Shown one piece after another: positions 21,564 through 34,312 of a stretch of 64,000 nucleotides of DNA; within the stretch, counting starts at the first letter, position 1; every line of letters starts with the position of its first letter. The DNA is taken from contig JAUJYZ010000837.1 in assembly GCA_033675265.1 (NCBI GenBank), forward strand, positions 124,001 to 188,000. Reading direction: 5' to 3'. The notes below the pieces were generated by a model. The model saw nothing but the letters and a program-made list of their open reading frames with translations. It ran no database searches and had not been told where the DNA came from. Source of the DNA: Actinostola sp. cb2023. Lineage: Eukaryota; Cnidaria; Anthozoa; Actiniaria; Actinostolidae. The position numbers and the translations under genes are program-made.

Positions 21564-24500
21564 TATCAGGGTTCGTGTTTCACACGTACGTGCTTAGGTT
21601 CTGTATGTGTCATGTGTATGTTGAGTTAGGGTTACACTCCAAAATAGCACAGTAGTTGCTTTTAATTACGTGCTGTCATGCGCACAACAACCGCAAAAAA
21701 GATCCCACACTTGAAGAACGCTCCGAATGTGTTACCAAGGACCAAATTCTCTAACAAATTTGAGTCGTCGCCTCAAAAGGTCAATCATGTGACAGTACTG
21801 TTATTCAAATTAAGGTTTAAATATGTTGAAGTGGTTTAACTACACAGTTTTAGAAAATTATCTACAAACGCTGCATAACCTAGCAAAACTGCTGGTAAAC
21901 TTACACAGTATAAATTCCAGGTAGTTTAACTCTTCTAAAATAAAATAATAAATGGAAACTGGCGAGTACACTAGTATGCCTTGGGCTGCATCGGCGTATA
22001 ATGACAAATTCAATGATGAAAGGAAAATTCGTTTTCACTACGAATGAGTTGAGGTTTATTTGAATTATTTCGATTTTACGATTTTCACGCGAAACCGGCT
22101 TAAAAAAAATTTCCATGGCAACAATGCACAATGAAAACTAGAAGCTATAAAACGGGTTATTATAAGAAGAAAAATTACGGCTTAGAGATGTTTTCAATGA
22201 GACATATATATAGAAACGCTAGAGTCGCCATGGCGATTCACGATGCTAAAAACAACTTTTGTTTTTCACGGCAATGTTAATTGCAGTACATTGTAAACAT
22301 TCATGTAGAGTGTTATTAGAAGGCCTTTTCATCCAGATATTAGGGGTGTATCTTTAAGAATAGAGTACACAATCTCTAGGAAAGGATTTTAGAACCGGAG
22401 GGAAATGGGAGTTCTTCCTATATATTAGGCTGGTAGGGGTGATCGATCGTCGTATTTTCCGACGGTCCCTTTTTACCTTGAATTCTGAACAACCCCCCTC
22501 CCCTTCCCGGGATTTTATATAATAATAATAATAATTTAATTCTTGAAAAAGCGCATTACATATTTTAGTGTGGCAATGCCGCTTTTTTCTTGATTGAAGA
22601 CTGTCATCTAGAATACACTTCAGTTCTCATGAACTAAGATCGCGTCTCCAGAACATACTGTCAACATAAAATCGACTTTATTTTTCCGAACAATATACGA
22701 AAGGTAAATATATAGAATAGAAATTGAGTCATATTTCATGAAAATATTTAAAAATCGTTAGAAAATAGATTTATAGAAATTAAAGGAAAGTTAAAGTGCT
22801 GTAAAGATATCCATGAAGTTCTTCTGAGCGTTAGTCCTGGAAAGAAAGGAGAATGAGAAAAAATATCTGACTCCCCGATGGGATTCGAGGCTAGCACTTT
22901 AACTTTCCCTTATTCAGTCTATCTGTCTCAGTAGCGCTTGCTACGTGGCTCCTTTCCTTTCGAAATTAATTATTGGTTGATTTTGCCATTTTCGAGCTTT
23001 GCCGTCAGCACGCACCGGCTTGTATTGTAAAAGATATTGTTCTAGCTCAGTAAGCGGTCATATCTCATGACACTTTAAAAACCTTATGTTTTGGCAATTA
23101 TCATAGAATCCCTCATATCTCCGGTCTGCGTTAGATGCAAAGATACACTTAGACGAGAAGGTAAATTAGAAGAAGCCATTTATCATCAATTGGAAACGTG
23201 ATCTGAAATTTTGACGGTGTGTTTTACGTACTGTAAAATCGATGTTTTCAAACTACATACAAAACTAACTTCATTTTTTTATTTGGTTTCTTTCTTCCTC
23301 GCTCAATTTTCACCGGAAAAACTGAGCCACTTTAAAAAGCCTTTAATTTAGTTACGCACCATTGCAAAAAAAAAAGCCCGCCCTTTTGATATTGTCGCTC
23401 TGTCGAAAATTCATATGTTGACATGTACGCCATTTATGCGTTCATTCAGTTCCATTCGTAAACAATTGCTATAAATTAAAGTATGTATAAAACCATGTCC
23501 ATCCGACAGTTTTAGGAAATAAAGTATGTATGGTATGGTCAATATTGCATTCGGTGAAATGATTCAACTGAGACACTGCGCCGAAGCAAACGAAAAATAT
23601 TGCAGGCAAATTTCACAATGACAAGTGTAGCAAACAAGCCGTGGTATCACTGGTGTTCGAGTGGATTTTCACCAGAGAATCGTATTGATAGTGTTTATAG
23701 TGAGAATTACCTTTGACAAAGAAAGCTAGCTCAGTGGGAGGTACTGACTAACTGACTAGAAAATCTCCCCGCGAAACATTTACTGTGTAAATCTTACATT
23801 TAATTCTGCATTCATGTTGTCGTATGTTGTCGACGTTTGAGACCGGCTTTTAGCTGACTGAATAAGATTGAATTCGCTGATATAAAGGTTTTTAATCCGA
23901 TCTCTGAACGTTTTGGGAAGGTGATATTTAAGCAGACTGATCAATATTTTAAGTGCTTTGAGCTAAAAGACCGGATCTAGAGGAAAGAATCCCGGAGACT
24001 AACCGTACGCGTACGTCATCATACACAGAGTTTGAATGATATAAACTATCTAGAACGAAAACACTGCCATTAAATCTTGCCGAAAGTGGTTCCACAGTAA
24101 AATTAATCAAGGGAAGCTCACTAGGACTCTCGGAACTCTCTGACAGATGTTTTGTATTGAAAATAGGAAAATGTCTGTGGAGTTACTGGATGCAAAGGTT
24201 TAATCACTTGATTCAGTGTAAAGTTTGGCGCTGTGTACCGCGCTCTCGCTCAAATCAAACTTTGGTAAAATAACTTCTTTTTTTTTCGTGATATATCACC
24301 ACAATCACAAACAACTACTCATCGACAACAACATTTTGATTGCCTGTTTTATTCGTGACTTGCCTGAAGAGTAATTAAGTTCAGTTTATGAATTGTGTCA
24401 TTATGTACAATCGCTTTTTTGTTTGTATTATTTCTATTTTGCAGGTTTGCTATTGTCTGTATCAGTACTGACGTGTGATATTCCTTTGTGGAAAATCCAA

Positions 24501-24814
24501 AAGAAAACTCCATCTCAGTAATAGCTATATCGCGATTCAATTATCAAATCCAACAGCTACCGCCCAGAAAGGCTTGGCTAATGGCTTATAACTGATGGCG
24601 GATTTTTCTACTGTTCCATGAAGGCTAAGAATCCAAACCGGAACTCCGACAAGCCCCCTAACTCTTCAGCGTATAGAATTCACTGCAGGAACAATCAAAT
24701 CGACAAAAGGGCATTACCATATAACACCGGGAACTCATTTCATAGTCATAAAACAGCCTCGAGGAAGCGGTCTAGGAAAACACAACTCGACGAGTCTTCA
24801 TCGCTGTCATCGCT
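21564..24814. other. Intergenic region upstream of GPCR 1
   Basis: No gene recognised. It contains an inverted pair (GGAAAGTTAAAGTGCT at ~22786 and AGCACTTTAACTTTCC at ~22892) that looks like a ~125 bp MITE, a short ATA run at 22517, and scattered AT-rich sequence. The promoter and 5' UTR of the downstream GPCR probably lie in its last part. Confidence 0.5.
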
Positions 24815-27000
24815 ATGAACTTCTCCTCGCAACCAGGCCGCTACGAACCACCAATTGCCGAAAAGACTTTCCACATATTGTATTTGATTATTACAACACT
24901 CGCGATCGTAATTGGGAATGCGATGGTTATTGTGATAGTTCGCTTGGACCTTCGTCTTCACAGTCCTACATTTTACTTCCTCGGGAACCTAGCAGTTGCA
25001 GATCTTCTGGCTGGAGTAGGGTATGTGCCGTTCTACATTACATCCGTTCTCAACCAGGCTTGGGTTCTAGGGGCTGCATGGTGCAGAGGACATGCTTTTG
25101 TCGTTTCTACGAGTTTCAATGCTTCGCTTATGACATTGTGTATTGTGAGCGTTGATCGTTTTCTGGATATATCTGATCCCCTAAGGTAGGTCTGAAATGT
25201 AAGCTGTATTTTGTACACATTTGCTTGACAGATTGAATGTTTGCCACAGCACTTGTGCGTGATTACAATTCTGAGTTTAAATATTGTGGTTTTGTTATGA
25301 TCTTTTCATCGTAATTAACATCTGTTGGTCTCTGTTCTATTCTTTTATCTAACACATAATACATTTATAATATTAATATTAATATGTATTTGCTTCTTCA
25401 GCGTATCTCTTCCTCTTCCGATTTTCTTTCTTTCTTTCCGGCTTCCTTCCTTATTTTTCTCGATACTATTTAGCTAACTCAGTTTTCAGTCACCTGTCAT
25501 CAAGTATCCAAAACGGCATTTGTGTTTACAAATTTGGACTACGTAAGTTTCTAACTAAACGGTTCAATAAATAATAACAAATACTTTTTAACGTGCCATG
25601 TGTTCTAGCAGTTATAACTAGTTATGTACTAGCATAGTACTGCTAATTGTGGACACGACTCTCACACTCACTTCTTACTACACTTCTATACACCCAACAC
25701 TCATCTCACTAGTGGGGACACGACTTTCACAATCACTTCTTACCGGCTACATTCTATATTCTATACACCCAACACTCATCTCACTAGTGGAGACACGCCG
25801 ACTCTCACACTCACTTCTTACTACATTCTATATTCTATACTGGCACCCAACTCACTAGTTCAGTCGTTTTTCCTGAGGGAGAAAAATAGTGGGGACACGA
25901 CTCTCACACTCACTTCTTACTACATTCTATATTCTATACACCCAACACTCATCTCACTAGTGGAGACACGCCGACTCTCACACTCACTTCTTACTACATT
26001 CTATATTCTACTGATACACCCGGCCACTGAACTCACTATAGTTCAGTCGTTTTTACTGAGGGAGAAAACCCCTCGAAGCAATGCAAGGAAGAGACAAAAT
26101 GACAAACTCCACTCACATGGAGTAATACAGTTGTAGCGTGGGCGTGTGTAAAACGGGAAAAAATATTATTTGCTACAAAAAATTAATCAATAATGAATCT
26201 TTAAAGATGGACTCTTCCCGTCGATATTACAACAATGTTTATACTTGTTTTTTTTTTGCTCTTGCGAGTAATTGTTTCGCTGAAATATAGCGCGAGTCAT
26301 TGTAAACTGTAATTATTCAGTTTTTATATTTCGATAATGATTGTCAAAAGCCTAAAACTCTAATTGTTGAGACGGCTGCATGAAAACTCATTATTTCTGA
26401 GAAAGTTTACCGGTTCGATCGCATCATCAATTAATTTTCGCCCAGAATTGTTGGATTTGCAAATATCAGTTCATATCAGAAATCCTTCCTTTGTTTATTT
26501 TTCACAGAAAAAAACTGTGCAATCTCAATTTATGTCGGAAATACAATGTCAACATAGACCTCTTCACGGATAGACCGGAAGTAGCTGAGCGCAGTGCATT
26601 CTGGTCTAGATTCGGTACAAACACAACAATCCAGGCGCCATATGGGCTGCAATAATGACACGAGATACTCCTTGACATGTGGCATAATGACCCATCTAAG
26701 ATTAGTAAAATATAGTAATCTCTAGTAAGTACATTATACGGTGTACCACGTATAATTTTTATTTTATGCTCTTCGAATTGCCGTTACAAAAAAACGAAGA
26801 AAAACAATAAAACGAACCTTTCTCGATATCTCGTGTCATTATTGCACCCATCACGGCACACCGAGGCATGATGAAGTGAGTTTGTTTATGTTCTTCCAGA
26901 GTTCTTCGATCCAATATGGCGCCCAGATTATTGTATTTTCACCGAATCTAGTCCAGAATGCATTGCGTTCGGCTACTTTCGGTCTAGCCGAAAAGGTCTG

Positions 27001-27042
<42 letters not shown>

Positions 27043-28111
27043 ATTCTCACCGCAATCTTAAATTTTGTTGTGCGAATGTTTTTTTCTTCTGAAATTATAA
27101 TTCTCTTGAGAGAGAAATTTATACAGACGAATATTGCAAACCGGTAACTATTCAATTAACGATAAAAACTGTCTAGCCTATCCAATGCGCTGTCTAGCCT
27201 ATCCAATGCGCTGTCTAGCCTATCCAATGCGCTGGAGAAAGAACGTTCAATATTTCAGCGAGTTCAAACACCTCGAAAAACTTGTAACTAATTCAGCCAA
27301 CCAAAACACTCGAACCCAGTCTTCCAACATTTGCCACGGACCGTGTTCAAATAAATGAAACTAAGGATCTTCCTTCATTTAAAATTTCTGAATTGACCCA
27401 CAATTTTCTTGCAGATATTATGGACGCATGACAAAAAAGAAAACCCGCTGGCTTATAGCATTCATTTGGATTCACTCGATATTCTGGGCGTCTTGTCCGC
27501 TGTGGAACTGGGGCGAGACTCTCTTCGACCAGACAACGCACACCTGTCGGCCTAACTTCGCGGGTTCCAAGAAAACTTCGAGCAAAGTCTACGCAGTTTG
27601 TCTCGCGATATTCGGATTCGCCATCCCTGTTTTAGTAACCATTTACACCTACTTCAGGATCTTCCGAGTGGCCGACGACCAGTCGAAGAAAATCGCCAAG
27701 GACTCGACGACGAGTCGGAGCAGCCTCGGAGATCAGTCGAAGCCATCCCGAGATCTAAAGGCTCACAAAACAATTCTTATAATTATCGGTGGTTTTGCGT
27801 TGTGTTGGCTGCCGTATACCATAGGGACATCTTTCAAGTTATTGACCGGGCACAAGCATGCGCCATATTGGTTGTCGCACCTCGGGTTAACATTGGCATT
27901 AACAAACAGCTTTATCAACCCTGTGATCTATACTATTAGGGACAGAAGGTTTAGAAGGGGGTTAAAGAAGTTCCTCTTCTCCAAGAGAAGCCTGGGAAAA
28001 AGTGGGCACTTTTATTCACGAAGCGCCACGCCCTCCAACATGGCTGCATTGGCGACGGGGATGAACCAAGAGATGTGCCAGTCGCCGAAAACGCCTGATC
28101 GCATCAGATAA
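24815..28111 (+). CDS. Class A (rhodopsin-like) G-protein-coupled receptor 1, two exons, complete
   Basis: Exons 24815-25185 and 27415-28111 join in phase 2 (CTAAG to GTAGGT donor; TTGCAG acceptor), giving 355 residues. Family marks: GN in TM1 (N35), NLAVAD in TM2 (D63), Cys90 before TM3 for the disulfide, DRF (114-116) in place of DRY, CWLPY in TM6, and NPVIY in TM7 followed by a basic helix-8 region (RDRRFRRGLKKF). An NFS glycosylation sequon is at the N-terminus. TM7 lacks the opsin Schiff-base lysine, so this is not a canonical opsin. The ligand is unknown; amine, melatonin-like and peptide classes are all possible. A paralog with the same intron position follows at 31875. The plasma membrane is the expected site. 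Confidence 0.85.
25647..26065. repeat. ~75-160 bp minisatellite in the GPCR 1 intron
   Basis: Repeated GGACACGACTCTCACACTCA, CTTCTTACTACATTCTATAT and ACACCCAACACTCATCTCAC blocks, with a longer higher-order unit marked by TTCAGTCGTTTTTCCTGAGG. About five basic copies. Confidence 0.8.
26568..27000. mobile_element. Fold-back element in the GPCR 1 intron
   Basis: The left arm (GACCGGAAGTAGCTGAGCGC, GCATTCTGGTCTAGATTCGG, GGCGCCATATGG, AATAATGACACGAGATA) is mirrored by the right arm ending GCTACTTTCGGTCTAGCCGA. Arms are diverged. A 40 bp G run follows immediately. Confidence 0.7.
27002..27041. repeat. Poly-G run (40 nt)
   Basis: Uninterrupted G tract next to a fold-back element. Length may be imprecise in assembly. 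Confidence 0.9.
27173..27237. repeat. 21 bp repeat, three copies
   Basis: CTGTCTAGCCTATCCAATGCG occurs three times in a row, 180 bp before the second GPCR 1 exon. Confidence 0.9.
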
Positions 28112-28394
28112 TAACATCCGTAATTTATCAACTGTGATAGCTCTGTACTATTTATTATACACGAGACTACACGGAAGCTTTACTACTACGCATCCTTCAC
28201 GGCACAGGAACTATAAGATATTTCAGTCTCAGAAGGCGATCAGCCTCTCATTTGGATGATACCAGTTCGGGTAACACTTTGGCTTCCCTTTTCACAACCT
28301 GTCATTCATAAATGAATCCACCAATAACATAACTCTGGGAACACTTTACTGGCTTCCACGGTTCGAAGAATCGCAATTTTTAGGCTTGTAAATT
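28112..28394. other. GPCR 1 3' UTR or flank
   Basis: No gene visible. TTCATAAATGAATCC (28305) is A/T rich, but no clear AATAAA is present. Confidence 0.4.
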
Positions 28395-28502
28395 AAGCGC
28401 TATAGACATTTAGTGGAGTTAGCGCTATATAAATATATTATTATTATTATTATCATTATTATTATTATTATTATTATCATCATTATTATTATTATTATTA
28501 AT
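28395..28502. repeat. Retroposon-like tail plus (ATT)n
   Basis: AAGCGCTATAGACAT...TTAGCGCTATATAAATAT followed by a TTA repeat resembles the 3' ends of SINE/LINE (L2-like) retroposons. A similar GCGCTTTGAGCACT...AAGTGCTTTATAAATAATAA tail is at 62836-62893. Confidence 0.45.
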
Positions 28503-28821
28503 CCCGGTATTAATCCACTGTACAACAAAGATGGCGACTGTCCATTTTACCACATTCAATCCTTTACCTATAACCCTATGAGTACCGATGAATACCACTT
28601 ATAGATCCAGACTTGTTCCCAGTCGCTTCCATATGAGAGAGCGAAAAGAGCTTCCCAGATTCCTTCGCGAACAGACTTCATTGCGCGCAGCAAGTAAGGC
28701 CTAGGAACGAGTCTGACGTCACATAAATAAAGCAGGTCACTTCTTCACACAAATTTTGATGTTTTGAAAAGTTTACGCGAGGAATAATGTTTTGTGTGCG
28801 CAAAGGATTGTGGAAAAACAG

Positions 28822-28913
28822 CAACCTCGTCTCCAGGGCCCTCTCTTCTCCTTATTTTCAAAATGGCGGACGCTCGAAAATAGCGAGAAGAGAGGGCCCT
28901 GGGGACGAGGTTG
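28822..28913. mobile_element. 92 bp hairpin MITE (CAACCTCGTC..CCAGGGCCCT)
   Basis: CAACCTCGTCTCCAGGGCCC...TCTTCTC and its complement GAGAAGAGAGGGCCCTGGGG...CGAGGTTG form ~35 bp arms. A partial copy with the same terminus starts at ~60786. Confidence 0.8.
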
Positions 28914-29171
28914 TCCGGCTGTGCAGTAGATTCGAGGAACGACAAAAGAAAAATAATAATACCTCACTATTTCGCGCCCCAATGTACATGAAAATCATGA
29001 ATGGGCCTGAACATTAGTAAAATAGCACAGGCGTAAGTATATATTGTAGATAGATAAACACAGCTGAACGGAGCAACGTAGTGTCAAACACACGTAATAG
29101 CGACATGTACGTATGTGTATAAATAAATAAAACAATATATGACGTATACATTCGTTGTCATTGGCAACTGC

Positions 29172-29686
29172 CACAGGCAACCCAATCGATGTCTCTGGAA
29201 TTTCACGAACCGCTACACATAAACAAGCCGTGACGTCATAACAATGGAGTTCCAGAATCGTAAAAAAAATATTAGAAATTGGAACAAAATCTACTCTGCT
29301 GAGAAAATATAATTTTGAAAATGTCTGGTTTCCAAATATTAGATGTTTATCCTACAGTGTTTACTGTATTTTGTGGTTGTTATCGCTTTTCTACGTTCTA
29401 CAGAATGCATTTAATAGCGAATGTCTTTGTTTTGTTGCTTTTTTATCCCTCTCCCACGACAATGACATTTTGCTTGCATTCGGTTCTGTTGCATAATTTG
29501 AGTGATTATTGGAAATTCTTTGGAAATTCAACGCGCGCGCGTGCTCTACAAACCTTGGAAATTCATTGACAATTCGTTTGGACATTGCAATGATTTTCCA
29601 AGATCGAAGTGTTTTGGGGTCGACATCATAACGTAGGTATGAGATTATGCTTCGATAAATACCAGAAACAGGCATTGGGCTGCCTT
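29172..29686. mobile_element. Possible element with CACAGGCAACCCAA / TTGGGCTGCCT ends
   Basis: Left end CACAGGCAACCCAATCGATG and right end GGCATTGGGCTGCCT match the terminal motif of the fold-back family seen at 11989 and 30458. The internal halves are not obviously complementary, so this may be a deleted or chance pair. Confidence 0.35.
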
Positions 29687-29962
29687 TACGTTAATAAACT
29701 ACACGAAAAGAGAACTCCAAAAGGGTAAAGACCACATGCAAAAATGGCCGCTACTAATTAGCATAATAGTTGAATATTTATGTTTAAAGTAGCAAAAAGG
29801 CTCAAAATGATAGCAAATGCTCCAAGAAAGTCAGTATATGAGTTTGAAGGTGAAATATTAAATTCCTGCGAAGTTATGAGTACTTTATAGTGTGAAAAAT
29901 ATGGCTGAAAACGAGGCTCTAAAACATACAAAACTCTCTGTTTTCAGGATCTGTAAATAGAG

Positions 29963-30105
29963 GATATTACACGGCGGCGCGAAGATATGAATTTTATTTT
30001 CGAGTGGCGAAAACAATATTTTACGAACGAGCGCAGCGAGTGAGTAAAATATTGTTTTTAGCACAAGAAAATAAAATTCATATCTTCAAACCGCCGTGTA
30101 ATTTT
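29963..30105. mobile_element. ~145 bp palindromic MITE
   Basis: TTACACGGCGGCGCGAAGAT...ATTTTATTTTCGAG and AATAAAATTCATATCTTCAA...CGCCGTGTAA are inverted, with a second inner stem AACAATATTTTAC / GTAAAATATTGTT. Confidence 0.75.
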
Positions 30106-30111
30106 CTATTT

Positions 30112-30300
30112 ATTATATAGACCATAAAAAATTGACGAAAAATAATATTTTTTTGCTAAAAGTACTGAACCCGACGTCATCGATATCCTCACTAGTGAGG
30201 ATATGGAAAATACGCCACTCGGGTCCCGGATGTAGTTTCGTACGAATTTTACGAGTGAGATACATTTTCCAGTAAAATACTCGTGTCTATATAATAATAA
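30112..30300. repeat. AT-rich element with perfect 22 bp palindrome
   Basis: TATATAGACCATAAAAA at the left and TCGTGTCTATATAATAA at the right suggest degraded ends. ATATCCTCACTAGTGAGGAT at ~30181 is part of an exact 22 bp palindrome. Confidence 0.45.
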
Positions 30301-30457
30301 CTTTTTCAAAATGGAGAATTATAATGAACTAAATTTTTTGTATTTTTTTTGTACGTATTATTTATTTTTTTCACTCTTTCTCTGTTATAAAACACATTTG
30401 ATGGCACAGTATCGATTTTATGTCACGTATTCATAACAACTAATGGTACAGTGTATC

Positions 30458-30867
30458 CACAGGCAGCCCAAGCAATACATTTGTGGAGTGTACGAACGGA
30501 TTTACAGTGAATGTATGGGGCGAAAAATACGTATTTTTTGTTTCAATAAATTTGAACATACCTTGGTCCTGTGTTGTTGTTGATGCTATTTAACGTCATT
30601 CTGGCTGGTTTTTAGCCGTTTTAGAGCGGTTTTTGAAAAATTAGCCCACCAGTCAATAAATATTTATTAACTGGTGGGCTAATTTTCAAAAACCGCTCTA
30701 AAAAAACGGCTAAAAACCAGCCAGAATGACGTTAAATAGCATCAACAACAACACAGGACCAAGGTATGTTCAAATTTATTAAAACAAAAAATACGTATTT
30801 TTCGCTCCATACATTCACTGTAAATCCGTTCGTACACTCCACAAATGTATTGCTTGGGCTGCCTGTG
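30458..30867. mobile_element. 410 bp near-perfect palindrome (CACAGGCAGCCCAA fold-back)
   Basis: Arms of ~195 bp mirror each other from CACAGGCAGCCCAAGC to GCTTGGGCTGCCTGTG, meeting around ACTGGTGGGCTAATTTT. High arm identity suggests recent insertion. No coding capacity. It directly abuts a second palindrome. Confidence 0.88.
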
Positions 30868-31017
30868 CACAGAGTCGCTCGGCCACGTACTGAAACGAGG
30901 CCAAGGTTAACTCGATCCTTTCCTCAGATCGATAAAGTAAAACTGATAACCATTATCGGTCTGAAAAGGATCGAGTTAACCTTGGCCTCGTTTCAGTATA
31001 CGTGGAGGGACTCTGTG
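30868..31017. mobile_element. 150 bp palindrome abutting the previous one
   Basis: CACAGAGTC...GAAACGAGGCCAAGGTTAAC is mirrored by GTTAACCTTGGCCTCGTTTC...GACTCTGTG. The junction with the 410 bp palindrome has no spacer, so one may have inserted at the edge of the other. Confidence 0.85.
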
Positions 31018-31874
31018 CTTAATTGTCGTTATGCATGACGTAACTGAACACAGTGAGTCGATGTCACCGCAGGTTATTTTGAGGAAACTGATCAGTTTCA
31101 TTCACGAGATCACCAAGAGACAAAGTCCTGTCAGTGTTAGCCATGGATGGAGAATTAGAAAGAAATGTCCTTAGTGAGAGATGAATCCACCAGAAATTGT
31201 TTTTCTTGATACCGGATATCTACTACATAGCTCATGGACGTCAGTTGGGAAGATTATGTCGTCAGTTTTAACCTTTACATGGCCACAAATTCAACCTTAA
31301 ACCTTGTGGAAAGCGACAAATCAAACCGCATTATATAATATATTTTATTCATGTTGTGTCTACTAGCTAGATGTCGTGTTGTGTTGAGTGCAAGGATTCT
31401 CGGTCTTTCGTTTTTTCCGTAGACGCGTGTACCATTAGACCGAGTTTTCCGGAATTTTCCGATCGGAATGACACATACCTTTTTTTTTAAACGGAATTTC
31501 CGGTTTTTCCGAGTAAATGGTAAGCACCCCAGTATCCCGTTGTTTATTGCCATTTTTCGGCTATAAAAAATATATATAATAATAATAATACTGGACATAC
31601 ATGAAATGATAAAAAAGAAAGCGGTTTACTTAGTCTTTTGGTAAACATGACGAACAATAACGATGAGTTCAGATGAACATCATCGAATAGATTGTTAATT
31701 ACCAATGGTTAGATGAATCAGTGGTTTTTCCTTGCATTGTTTGATTTGCGCCGACCATCTGATCGATTACCATGGTTACCAGTTACGTACAGATAGTGAC
31801 GTCATCATTGACCCTACGATAAATAACACCAACACTACCATCACAGTAGTTCACTTCTCTAGATTGGCAAAAAC
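31018..31874. other. Upstream region of GPCR 2, nothing recognised
   Basis: Unique-looking; contains a short AATAAT run (31582) and GGAATTTTCC/TTCCGG-rich text near 31450-31510. Probably includes the GPCR 2 promoter and 5' UTR. Confidence 0.45.
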
Positions 31875-32278
31875 ATGAACAACACAAGTGCTTCGACTTA
31901 CAAATTAGCTATACCAGAACATACCGATATAAACTATAACCCGGGCACTGGCCTCGTCGTTTTCCATGTCATCATCCTAATCATTCTCTGTCTTGTAGCC
32001 ATTACAGGGAATGCAGTGGTCATCAATGTTGTACTTCGAGACCGTAGACTGCACATGCCAACATTCTATTTCATTGTGAATTTGGCTGTGGCAGATATTC
32101 TCACGTCTGCCATCTATATTCCCTTCTACATCGTGGCCATCGTCAAACAGCTTTGGGTCCTTGGCACTCCATTCTGCAAGGCTCATGTTTTTCTCATAAG
32201 TCTGGGATTCAATGCCTCGCTTATAACGCTGAGTTTTATCAGTTTTGACCGATTCTTGGATATTGTCTTCCCGTTGTT

Positions 32279-33684
32279 GTGAGTATCCATTATAAGTGTT
32301 ACATAAGTGTTATGTTTTAATATACGAAGCTAGATGAAGAATTAGTAAAATAATGATTTTTTCCCCCAGATTTTCAGTCCAGAACGCTATTTGTTTGATC
32401 TAGAAATAATGTAGAATTCTATAGTGTAATTTGACTATTGGGTTTTACTTTAATAGGAAACCAGTGGGTAGGGTTTTCTCGTTTGTAGCGGCTCTATATT
32501 CCTGTTAGACTATGTGTGTTTAACAAGGAAAATTAGTGAATTTCCTGTAACAGAGGTGCGGTTCTGTTTCCGGTTTCCTACGCGAACCTCAGTTTTTGGT
32601 TACGATTTTCGAATGAAGCTTCTTTGAACTAAAGTGTTTTTTATTTTATTTGGTGAAACCATTAAGAACTATAAGACAACGAAAATACTATTGTCAATTT
32701 TTTAATCGCATCAAGCGAATTCAATGAGAGAAGTTACGAGCCTTTTCTAATGACAAAATACAGTAATTATCTTCAAGATGTCAAAACATGGCTTACCTAT
32801 AGCATTACCTGTGTGTAGTGAAAATTAATTGCCATCGCATGCTAATTTGCGGCCGTACGAATAAGCGACTTCGGTATCGCTTCACTCAGACCAACACAAC
32901 TCAAAACAATTGTTCAGTCGATCTATCTTCATTGCAGTTAATACCCGCCGACACGGCTAAACAAAAACGACGGAGCTTTCGAAGACCACGTCTACACTTC
33001 AGCGCTTTAAACACGGTATAAACCAGCAAACCGCGGTCAAGCTAGCCTGCTAACCGCCGTCAAGAAACAACAGTTAAATTGTAATTTATACAGACTGAGG
33101 TTCAATATGTTAAACTCGTTCAGGGAGTGTCTTTGAGCCAAAAAACACTACATGTAATATTTTGTGTTGTGTTGTGATGTCCAACAATGTTGGATGTTCT
33201 CGTTCATACCCATACGTTTGAAAACGAATTTTGCGTCCACAGGAGAGTTAAACTTTAGAATCGTCTTTACGCGTGCAATTTGTTTTCGAGATTCGTTTAC
33301 AAGCGAAAGCCAAAACGGCGGAAAACAAATTCGTTTTTCGAATAGAAACGGAGTACAAATTGAAATGATATTTTTTATAAAGTTTTCTTCTAATCGGGTT
33401 CATCAAGCTAGGGCATTAATAAAACTCATCCAAAACGTCCATGAGTCGCTATCTGAGTGTTTCTAGTTATTCGAGATGCGATGTTATCTGACTGATCGGC
33501 AAACATCGTCTCTAGCTGTGACATTCGCCTATGGTCTAGGAATTATTTGCTTTCTTGGCTCCTTATCGTCTGACCATTTTATCATCGGTACATAAACGCA
33601 ATGAAAGAAATTGCTGATAGTATATAAACCTAATTACAGACAGCACTCGGTGTTTTATAAAGGAGCCACGCCTTTACATTAAAC
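32279..33684. other. GPCR 2 intron, first half
   Basis: No repeats or genes recognised; short ORFs only. Confidence 0.5.
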
Positions 33685-33950
33685 ATAGTCGTTTTCGTAT
33701 GAGTGGGAAACCTGTGGTACCGTGGCACTCAAATGTCTTCCTTCCTCAACCAATCAAAAAGCGTACAGATGCATCTCATCTAGAGTCGTTTTCGTATGAG
33801 TGGGAAACCTATACGGTTCCGTGACACTCAAATGGCTTCCTTTCTGAACCAATCAAAAAACGTGCATCTCATCCAATCAAACTCTTTCAATACACGGTAC
33901 CGTGACACTCAAATGGCTTCCTTTCTAAACCAATCAAAATCCGTGCTGAT
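33685..33950. mobile_element. MITE, GAGTCGTTTTCG family, two or three adjacent partial copies
   Basis: GTCGTTTTCGTATGAGTGGG starts occur at ~33688 and ~33785. ACACTCAAATGGCTTCCTTT appears at ~33824 and ~33906, and a variant ends in TTCAATACACGGTACCGTGA. Located in the GPCR 2 intron. Confidence 0.75.
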
Positions 33951-34248
33951 TAGCTTCAACGGAAAAAAGGCCCTTTCTTTTCGGGGTCACTCGTGTGAGG
34001 CCTATACTACTTTCAACCTTTTGTGTTCCCTTCCCAAAATATTATTTTATTTTTGTATTGTATTTTTAAATTATCTTTCTTCCTATTAGTGTTTAGTTTG
34101 TTTGTAATGGGCAGAGGTCTCAATAAAGTGGTGCCGAAATTTTTTTAATTTTATTGCTGACGCAGCGAGCGAGCCTGAAGCGAGCGAGCAAGGAAGCAAT
34201 TCTAATTCATTCATGTAGGGAGAAAAAATCTCGATTTTTACCCGGAAT

Positions 34249-34312
34249 GCAGTTTCCAATAACCATCATGCAATTCTCAATAACCATCATGCAATTCTCA
34301 ATAACCACAATG
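34249..34312. repeat. ~21 bp repeat, three copies
   Basis: ATGCAATTCTCAATAACCATC recurs three times with small changes inside the GPCR 2 intron. Confidence 0.75.

Noticed and set aside
24815..28111. Opsin identity for GPCR 1
   Set aside because: The TM7 position six residues before NPVIY is not lysine, so no retinal Schiff base can form.
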